Below are positions 58,091 to 64,000 of a stretch of DNA of 64,000 nt, piece after piece. The stretch is from Anniella stebbinsi. Taxonomy: Eukaryota > Chordata > Lepidosauria > Squamata > Anniellidae. Position 1 is the first letter of the stretch. The number at the start of each line of letters is the position of its first letter. The notes below the pieces were generated by a model. That model saw only the letters and a program-made list of their open reading frames with translations, was not told where the DNA came from and ran no database searches. The position numbers and the translations under genes were made by a program. The stretch is taken from NCBI GenBank assembly GCA_029215795.1, contig JARDYH010000007.1, positions 83,153,763-83,217,762 of the forward strand, in the 5' to 3' direction.

Positions 58091-59353
58091 TTTATTTTAT
58101 TTTTTTCCCTGATGGTTGTAAACAAAAGTATACAGTACTTTTCAACTCATACAGAGCATCTTATGCTTTTCTCCGCAACGCAGCAATAAAAAGAACAGGG
58201 TTTTCCCCCCCAAAGTGCCCGTTACATTCATTTCCTTTCCAGGATTGTGCAAATTTGAAGGAGGGAATGGAGGGAAAGTTCAGTACATAGACTGTACGCG
58301 ATCCAGGGTTTTTCAATGTTGACAATCATCCATTCTATTTCCCCATGATCAGAAATGCTCCCCACGCCCGTAGTGCAATAGTTCAGGCCAGACATTGCTA
58401 ACCTTGAATCCCCAGATGCTGTTAGTCTACAACTTCCATCATCCCCAACGATCGCCATGTTGGCTGGGGCTGGTGGAATGAGTTGTAATGCAACAATGTC
58501 TCAGGATCCAAGCTTGGGAAAGGCTGGTTTTAGGCTGTGATCCTTAAATCATTTACTTTAGAGTAGTACCACTAAAGTCCTTGAGCATTCCAATAATTTC
58601 TTTTCCACTCACATTGTTTATTTCTATTAGTTATACATTCCATTTGTTAATACTGACAGTTAATAGACATGCAAAAGAATCCTCCTTAGGGCTTCCCTCC
58701 ATCTTCATATTTTTGTGTGTAATGAAATGGAATGAACACCAGAGGGCAGCAAAATACAGACTAGAGAAATTTTATTTTTGTTTTTAAACGCTGGTAAATA
58801 TTAAATAAATAAAACAAAATGCACATATTTCCTTTGAAAGCTGGCATATTTCTGGACCCATCTCTCTTCTTCCACCAGTGTTAAAAAAAAGACTATGGAA
58901 GGAGGTACAATGGAATTTGTTTCAATGTAGAAAAATATTTTTTTTAAAGATCAGAGGTAATTAAGGCTGTAGAAACTCAAAAGCAAGGTCAAAAGGTTTT
59001 GAGGTTTCTTCCCATTTCCCTTTTAAGAAAATAAATGCATTATAAATATTTCACATAAAATATTTATATCAGATCTCTGACATGTAACACACACACACAA
59101 ACACACAAACACACAAACACGTTTTTAGAAAATGCATGGATAAAAAAATAAATGAAATATTTCTTTCTTTCTTTCCCTCTCTCTTTTCTTTTCTATCTAA
59201 AAATAAATAAATAAACGAGAACCACAACTTCACTTACATGGGGGAAAGGAAATTATAAAGGAGTGCCAAGAATCCCAAGGGACTGTGCAAAATAAAAAGG
59301 CTATTTGCAGATTAAGTCTTTTGAGCAGAGCAGGGTAATGTAGGAGGCATAAT
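58091..59353 (-). other. GPR3: GPR3 3' UTR, end uncertain
   Basis: This sequence follows the GPR3 stop on the minus strand and contains no open gene. It is A/T-rich, with (CACAAA)n-like and A/T-rich simple sequence at 59090-59215. Minus-strand AATAAA signals occur at 58617-58622 and 58091-58096 (TTTATT on plus). A degenerate palindromic MITE at 58398-58527 lies between the two candidates, so the nearer site may be the ancestral end. Confidence 0.35.
58398..58527. mobile_element. Palindromic MITE (aacctg...ctccag type), diverged
   Basis: It carries gatgctgttagtctacaact, tccatcatccccaacgatcg, catgttggctgggg and cttgggaaaggctgg. It lies in the putative GPR3 3' UTR. Confidence 0.5.
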
Positions 59354-60337
59354 TTATACGTCGCTGGGAGATCTGGATCGGAAAGGCATGGCGGAGGAGA
59401 CGCAGCCACAGCATATAGTCCATAACACTTTCTGGATTTCTTGGTTCCTGAAGGCATATATCACGGGGTTGATCATGGAGTTGTAGGTAGCTGGCAGCAC
59501 AGTCATATAGGTGTAGAGGGCTGGGTAGGTGTAATCTCCCAAGAGGCAGTAAATGGCAAAGGGCAACCAGCAGGAAGCAAAGGTGCCTAAGATGAAGGCT
59601 AACGTGGAGATCCCTTTACGTGTGGTGACGTAGTGCGAGGTGGCCAGGAAGTGTCTCTGGACGGCGATCTGCTGGGCGTGCCGGCAAACGATCTTGCAGA
59701 TCTGCATGTAGAGCTGCAGCATCATGGCGAAGACCATGAAGAAGGAGATGGAGAGGATGACGAGGTTGTTCTTGGTCAACGGCTTGACGATGCTGCAGCT
59801 GGAATTGTCCTTCAGGCAGTTCCAACCCATCACGGGCAAGAGGCCGAAGCAGATGGAGATCCCCCAGGTAATGATCAGCATGATGTACGTCCGGGTGGCG
59901 GTCCTTTCCGAATAGTACGTAAGTGCGTTGTAGAGGGACAAGTAGCGGTCAATGGTGATGGCCAGGAGGCTGCCCACACTAGCCGTGAAGGAGCAGACCA
60001 GGAGGCCCACCGTGATGAGGTCCACCACCTCCGACTGGATGCAGTAAACAAAGGCAAAGTGGAAGATGAGGCCCAAGCCGGCTAAGAGGTCAGCAGTGGC
60101 CAAGCTCCCAATCAAGAGGAACATGGGAGTCCGGAAGGCAGGGATGTAAAAGATGATAGCCACCACAATGGCATTCTCGCAGGAGATGATGGTGCCGGAA
60201 ACGCAAAGAACCACATCCCAAGGGTTCAGGGGAAGAGGAGGAGCCCCGGAGAGGTACAAGGAGTCGCCACTGGCGTTGCTGGGTACAAACCAGCCAGGCT
60301 GCTCTTCCGTAGAATTGGGGAGGGCTTCCTCTTTCAT
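59354..60337 (-). CDS. GPR3: GPR3, constitutively active Gs-coupled receptor (327 aa)
   Basis: This is a single coding exon for a class A GPCR of the GPR3/6/12 group, 327 residues against 330 in human GPR3. Seven hydrophobic segments are visible. Landmarks are glycosylation sites N8 and N21, ENAIVV in TM1 (N55), D83 in TM2, DRY at 130-132, CWLP in TM6, NPVIY in TM7, a Cys-rich palmitoylation patch (CCGC), and the end PFRSRSPSDV. The receptor signals to Gs and cAMP without an added ligand, and in mammals it keeps oocytes in meiotic arrest. A more upstream ATG at 60367 was rejected because it lies in the pyrimidine tract of a splice acceptor (tgcccttgcag, exon from 60353). CRHAQQIA, KVLW, the C terminus and WASF2 linkage favour GPR3, although HFLATSHYVTTRKG is shared with GPR12. 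Confidence 0.93.
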   Translation of the reverse strand: MKEEALPNSTEEQPGWFVPSNASGDSLYLSGAPPLPLNPWDVVLCVSGTIISCENAIVVAIIFYIPAFRTPMFLLIGSLATADLLAGLGLIFHFAFVYCIQSEVVDLITVGLLVCSFTASVGSLLAITIDRYLSLYNALTYYSERTATRTYIMLIITWGISICFGLLPVMGWNCLKDNSSCSIVKPLTKNNLVILSISFFMVFAMMLQLYMQICKIVCRHAQQIAVQRHFLATSHYVTTRKGISTLAFILGTFASCWLPFAIYCLLGDYTYPALYTYMTVLPATYNSMINPVIYAFRNQEIQKVLWTICCGCVSSAMPFRSRSPSDV

Positions 60338-60353
60338 GCTGTCCGCCTGCAAC

Positions 60354-61806
60354 CTGCAAGGGCACATGGAAAAACCCGCTTAGCTTCGTGCGCAAGAGAC
60401 GGTGGAAATCAACATGCTTTTGTGAGTCTCAGGGGACCGAGGTGTTAAGAGTGCATGTGGGCAAAGGGGGGGATCTTTGAACTGATTCCAGCTTTTCTGG
60501 TGCTAGAGATCAAGGTGGGAGCAAACCGGCCATCTTTATCCACGAAAATTGGCCTGGGGGCTGGGGGGGGGGGGAGAAGGTGCAGACTAATTTCACACAC
60601 AGAGAGAGCACGTGATCACAACGTGCGTGTTATCGATGGTCCCTGGATGTGATATTTCCGGCTTAGAGCGCTCTTGTTTGTGGTCCTCCACCCCCCACCC
60701 CCCTCTGCGTTTATTTTGTGCTTCAAAAAAAGCCATCGAGATAAAGGATCGTAACCCAGCTCTCTCCGTTGTCTCTTGTCAACACCAGATCGCCCAGATT
60801 ACATCATTATTTCGTACCTGGCCAGTGGTTCTTTCTAGGTCCGTAACATGCGCAATGCACACTAAGGAACGCAAAGCTCTCTTAAATCATGAAGTTTACA
60901 GGGAAATGCCAGGCTCTGCACTGGACACTGTTAGGTGGCAGTGATACCTTGAGTGACCATTAGTCTTACAATCTGGGCATCTCAGGAGCCTTTGCGGAAT
61001 TGTAGGTGCCGGCATCTGCCTGCCAGCTGGAGCTGTTGTTATTATGAAAGCCCAAGAAGCTCTTTTGCTTGCTTTCATCCTCTCTTTTCGCTCCTGTAGG
61101 GTTTCCTCCTCCTCCTCCTTTAGCCTGCATCTGTTAGAACCCCAAACACTGATGTGTTCAGAGAGATGCAGGCGTTTGTCTATAATCAAACGATGGGCCC
61201 TCAATTACCACTGCAGAGGTACCATCCTGGCTGCTTTTGCTTGAGACAGGACCTGGGGGGGGGGGTGTAAGTGGGGAGCAAAGCTGAGAATACAGTGCAC
61301 CGGGCATGTACCTCGAATTTTAATGTCCCCAGACCTTCTCCTTTCTCTTTTTGCTCTTCAGCAAAGCAGATGGGTCCAATCCTGTACACATCCACCCAAA
61401 AGTAGGTCCCAGTGAGTTCAGGGGGGCTTATTCCCAGGTGTAAAAAAAGAAGGGGGGAAGGCTAAGATTACAGCTGTAGACTCCCCTCAGGAGAAGTGTT
61501 CCATTATTTTTGTGATCTTCCCAAAGAGCTCCGGGTATGGGCCGGCACAGAACTGTAATTAATTAAGTGATAAGTAATCATATTTTTAAATGGCTTTTTG
61601 CTCTCCTGCGTAGGAAAAGGGGCTCGGGCTGCAATGCGATCTCCACGAACTTGGGGAGGAAGCGATCCTCCACGAACTCAAAGGAGGGGGGCTTACTCCT
61701 GAGTCGACATGCCCAGGGTTGCACCGTCCGTTGATGCAGAGCAGGCTGCGCCTCTGCCAGAAGGGTCAAGCGATGCGGGGAGGAAGAGGGCGGCGGCGGT
61801 ACTCAC
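60354..61806 (-). other. GPR3: GPR3 5'-UTR intron
   Basis: On the minus strand a strong donor (ccagg|GTGAGTacc) begins at 61806 and an acceptor (tttccatgtgcccttgcag) ends at 60354. Human GPR3 also has an intron in the 5' UTR with the whole reading frame in the last exon, so the model fits the family. The interior is mostly unique, with short G runs and one squamate dispersed repeat at 61375-61480. No other gene is seen. Confidence 0.6.
61375..61480. repeat. Dispersed squamate repeat (aagtaagtcccactgagttca type)
   Basis: The text caatcctgtacacatccacc, taggtcccagtgagttcagg and ggcttattcccaggtgt is a diverged copy of a short repeat also seen at about 2458-2520, 25010-25085 and 63712-63790. Confidence 0.55.
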
Positions 61807-62000
61807 CCTGGGTGGCGTCCCAACTGCACATTCAATTTGGGACGGGTCTTTTCGGGGGGTCTGCTCGGGCGGTCCGATTGGATGGCTGGAGGGGAAGCAG
61901 CCCGCCTCTCCTACTGCAGAGAGGCCAGCGGGTCCTGGCTGCGGGCTGGAGGCTCGGTTCCAGCTGCAGTGGCTGAGGCTGGCTGGCTGGCTGGCTGCTG
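61807..62000 (-). other. GPR3: Putative non-coding exon 1 of GPR3
   Basis: The exon is inferred from the donor at 61806/61807, CpG-rich sequence, and promoter-like elements just upstream on the minus strand. The start is a guess, placed about 25-30 nt downstream of a TATA-like CACTATAAC at about 62019-62027 (minus). The open frames across this GC-rich segment on both strands look like compositional artefacts. Confidence 0.4.
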
Positions 62001-62170
62001 GGGGCGGGCGGGCGAGCGGAGTTATAGTGAACAAGCCCCCTTGGGCGTGGGGGGGGGGGGGGCTGACTCACACTCCTGGCTCCGGGGCGGCTCCGCCTTT
62101 CGCTTGTCTTTCTCGCTTGGGTGACGTCAATGGGCGGCGGGAGCCAATCCGAGGCGGCGGTGGCCGCGCG
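62000..62170 (-). promoter_or_regulatory. Putative GPR3 promoter: CpG-rich, GC boxes, CRE and CCAAT box
   Basis: A CpG-rich stretch holds a perfect palindromic CRE (TGACGTCA, 62122-62129). A CCAAT box (gagCCAATcc, 62144-62148; ATTGG on the gene strand) lies next to it. GC-box-like gggggcgggcgggcg lies at about 62000-62015, and a TATA-like element at about 62019-62027. The spacing and position just upstream of the inferred first exon fit a minus-strand promoter. The transcription start has not been observed. Confidence 0.5.
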
Positions 62171-62604
62171 CCGTGCCGCATAGTAATCGGGCTCCGACTG
62201 GAGAATTCCATTCATAAAAAATAAATAAAAAAAGGGAAAAGGGGAAAATTGCATGGGGGGGGAGCACTGCTGATGCTTTTGATGTGTAACTGCCTGAGTC
62301 CTTCCTCCTCCTCCTCCTCCTTCCGCCTACTGTGTCCTTCCCAAGTCCTCTGCGCAGAAGGGATGGAGAAGCTACCGTAGGATTCCCCAGTGGGGGCGCA
62401 GCCGGCAGCATCACGGACCAAGGATGCTGGGGGGGTGGGGGCTGGCTGACTGACTGACTTTGCTTTTCATTATTATGGGATGCGCCATTCTCGTCCTGCC
62501 AGGCCTGTGAGAGAGCCATGGACATAGGGGATTGTATCCCATATGGGCCCTACTTGGAGTAGACTTGTTGGAATGAATGGGACTTGAGTTAGTCAAGTAG
62601 GGTT

Positions 62605-62960
62605 GGCGTCAAGAGTAGGCGTGGTCAGGCAGCTGCGAAGGGCTCGCACTCCAGCAGGGGCCCACTGGCAGGAGCCCACTGGAGTGGCTCCTCCTCCTCC
62701 CCATGGCAACCTGCTTGGTCACCTGCCTCTCGCTCAGGCCCAGACAACGGTGGTGGTGAGAAGGGGGAGCAGGAGGTGCCATGGCCTGCTTGCTCACTGT
62801 CTCAAGCAAACAAGTGGTGGCCATGATAAGAAAGAGGAGGAGGGATAATAGCAGCTGGTGATGATAATGCCAATGAGAAGGCAGGCTCAATGAGGGGGGT
62901 GGACCCAATGATTTTCCCTGCCCCAGGGCCCTCCAAAACTTGGAGCCAGCATGGCTAAGA
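62605..62960 (+). repeat. Dispersed element of about 350 bp, copy 3
   Basis: It begins ggcgtcaagagtaggcgtgg and keeps the shared order cagcaggggcccactggcag, aacctgcttggtcacctgcc, ggcccagacaacggtggtgg, aacaagtggtggccatgata and ttggagccagcatggctaag. It is the longest of the three copies. Confidence 0.78.
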
Positions 62961-63012
62961 AGTCCCATTCATTTCACTGGGTCTACTCTAAGTAGAGCTA
63001 TAATTGGATGCA

Positions 63013-63089
63013 GCCCATGATGATGCAGTGACCCTGAAGACAGCGATGGAAGAAAAGGCTGTCTTCAGGGTCACTGCATCATCATGGGC
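63013..63089. repeat. Perfect 32-bp inverted repeat with a 13-nt loop
   Basis: The left arm 63013-63044 starts gcccatgatgatgcagtgac and the right arm 63058-63089 is its exact reverse complement. The spacer is gatggaagaaaag. The sequence next to the right arm (ccttccaagatcgacggagg) recurs near 50790 (cttccaagattgatggaggg). Confidence 0.92.
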
Positions 63090-63544
63090 CTTCCAAGATC
63101 GACGGAGGGGCTTCTTTTGTAGCTTGGAAATAGCTGATCCACTGCTTGAGACAGTGAGCAAGCAGGCCGTGGAGAAGTGACGGTAAGCAAACACGATTTT
63201 CCCCTGGGTGATGACACTCCTTTATTTTCCCTGTGTGGATCCTGGGGGCTTCTCTGACCCCCAGATGGCTATGGGTTTGAAGGCAGGAAGAACAGAGGGG
63301 TCGGACCTGTGGCTCTCTAATCTAGATGTCATTGGTTGGGTATGAATACTTTGGCCATTCCTACCCTGCGAAGTATGGATATGCATGTGGTAGCAGTTGA
63401 GTTTCTTGAAAGAGATTGTACAATCAAAGTTGGCCTTGTGACTCTACCTTCATACCTCCAGCCTTATAAGAATCTTTGCAATGGTCTTCATAGAAAGTGG
63501 ATCAGATCTGGGAAATCTCTTTTATCCCAATGCTAATTAATTCA

Positions 63545-63665
63545 TCTGGTGGCTGGACAGCCATCTTTCAAGTGTGCTTTAAGGTGGATTCCTGCATTCA
63601 GCAGGAGGTTGGACTCGATGGCCTTATAGGCCCCTTCCAACTCTACTATTCCATGATTCTACGTT
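63545..63665 (+). mobile_element. CR1 LINE 3' end
   Basis: The text ggctggacagccatctttca, gtggattcctgcattcagca, ggttggactcgatggcctta, then ccttccaactctactattcc and atgattct is the typical CR1 3' UTR and tail. Confidence 0.8.
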
Positions 63666-63711
63666 TTTTTAAAAATACAACAACAGTGCTTTACGAGGAG
63701 TAATTTGGGCT

Positions 63712-63790
63712 GGTAATCCTATGCTCACATACCTGGGGGTATGTCCCACTGAACTCATTGGGGCTTACTTCTGAGTATAAGTACATATGT
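63712..63790. repeat. Dispersed squamate repeat (aagtaagtcccactgagttca type)
   Basis: The text aatcctatgctcacatacct, atgtcccactgaactcattg and gggcttacttctgagtataa resembles the copies at 2458 and 61375 and has the same partly palindromic build. Confidence 0.6.
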
Positions 63791-64000
63791 TTGTTCTATT
63801 ACACACAAGGAGCGATGGCTGATGTGATGTTTGCAGAGTGGTAATCGCTGCCTATTTATCTACCCTGTCTCCAGATAATTTGCTACAGAGTTCTATTCCC
63901 TTTCATTAGTTGCATGACATCATTTGGACTGCTACAGAGTGTCATGCTGGCTTGAATCTAATTTCGAGTCTGTCTGTCTTTGTCTGTTAAAGGCTCCTGA

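Larger units (their letters stand above)
62200..64000. other. Region upstream of GPR3, repeats only
   Basis: No gene is seen. A copy of the roughly 350-bp dispersed element (62605-62960), a perfect 32-bp inverted repeat (63013-63089), a CR1 3' end (63545-63665) and short squamate dispersed repeats cover most of it. The next gene upstream of GPR3 in human (CD164L2) was not found. Confidence 0.6.

Noticed and set aside
59633..60085. 150-codon plus-strand frame opposite GPR3
   Set aside because: Antisense shadow of a well-conserved receptor reading frame.
61709..62254. Long frames (171, 140, 132 codons) in the GPR3 promoter region
   Set aside because: CpG-rich composition gives few stops; no homology, and the region is better read as promoter and non-coding exon.

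Overview
This window is a piece of vertebrate nuclear genome, almost certainly from a squamate reptile and probably a lizard. The genes are split by introns with GT-AG borders. The coding exons match the vertebrate genes WASF2 (WAVE2) and GPR3. The repeats are MIR-like CORE-SINEs, a tRNA-Ala-like SINE, L2, CR1 and R4/Dong-like LINEs, and many palindromic MITEs, a mixture known from lizards. The species call is inference from repeat content and protein similarity only.

Layout. Positions 1-11705 are the 3' part of a long first intron; WASF2 exon 1 is not seen and probably lies upstream of the window. Eight coding exons of WASF2 run on the plus strand from 11706 (ATG at 11730) to the stop at 35942-35944. 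Joined, they give a complete 495-residue reading frame with all phases matching. The 3' UTR follows and may reach an AATAAA near 42042. From about 42.1 to 58.1 kb the DNA is intergenic and dominated by transposon remains. GPR3 lies on the minus strand: one coding exon at 59354-60337, a 5'-UTR intron at 60354-61806, and a CpG-rich promoter and first exon near 61.8-62.2 kb. Repeats fill 62.5-64 kb. The tail-to-tail WASF2/GPR3 arrangement is the same as in human 1p36.11, which supports naming the receptor GPR3 rather than GPR6 or GPR12.

Functionally the two genes are independent. WASF2 is the WAVE-complex activator of Arp2/3 at the leading edge. GPR3 is a constitutively active Gs-coupled receptor that raises cAMP.

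The most unusual sequence is at 45.7-49.2 kb. A 5'-truncated R4/Dong-like retrotransposon has been split by two hAT-like palindromic elements. One of these (45823-47367, perfect 8-bp target duplication) is an extremely GC- and CpG-rich 1.5-kb element built from four tandem palindromes of about 240 bp. Other items to check are a recursive-splice-like start of WASF2 exon 3, a perfect 32-bp hairpin at 63 kb, a three-copy dispersed element of about 350 bp, a nearly exact 98-bp tandem duplication, an L2 LINE nested in a tRNA-derived SINE, and a consensus CRE in the putative GPR3 promoter.
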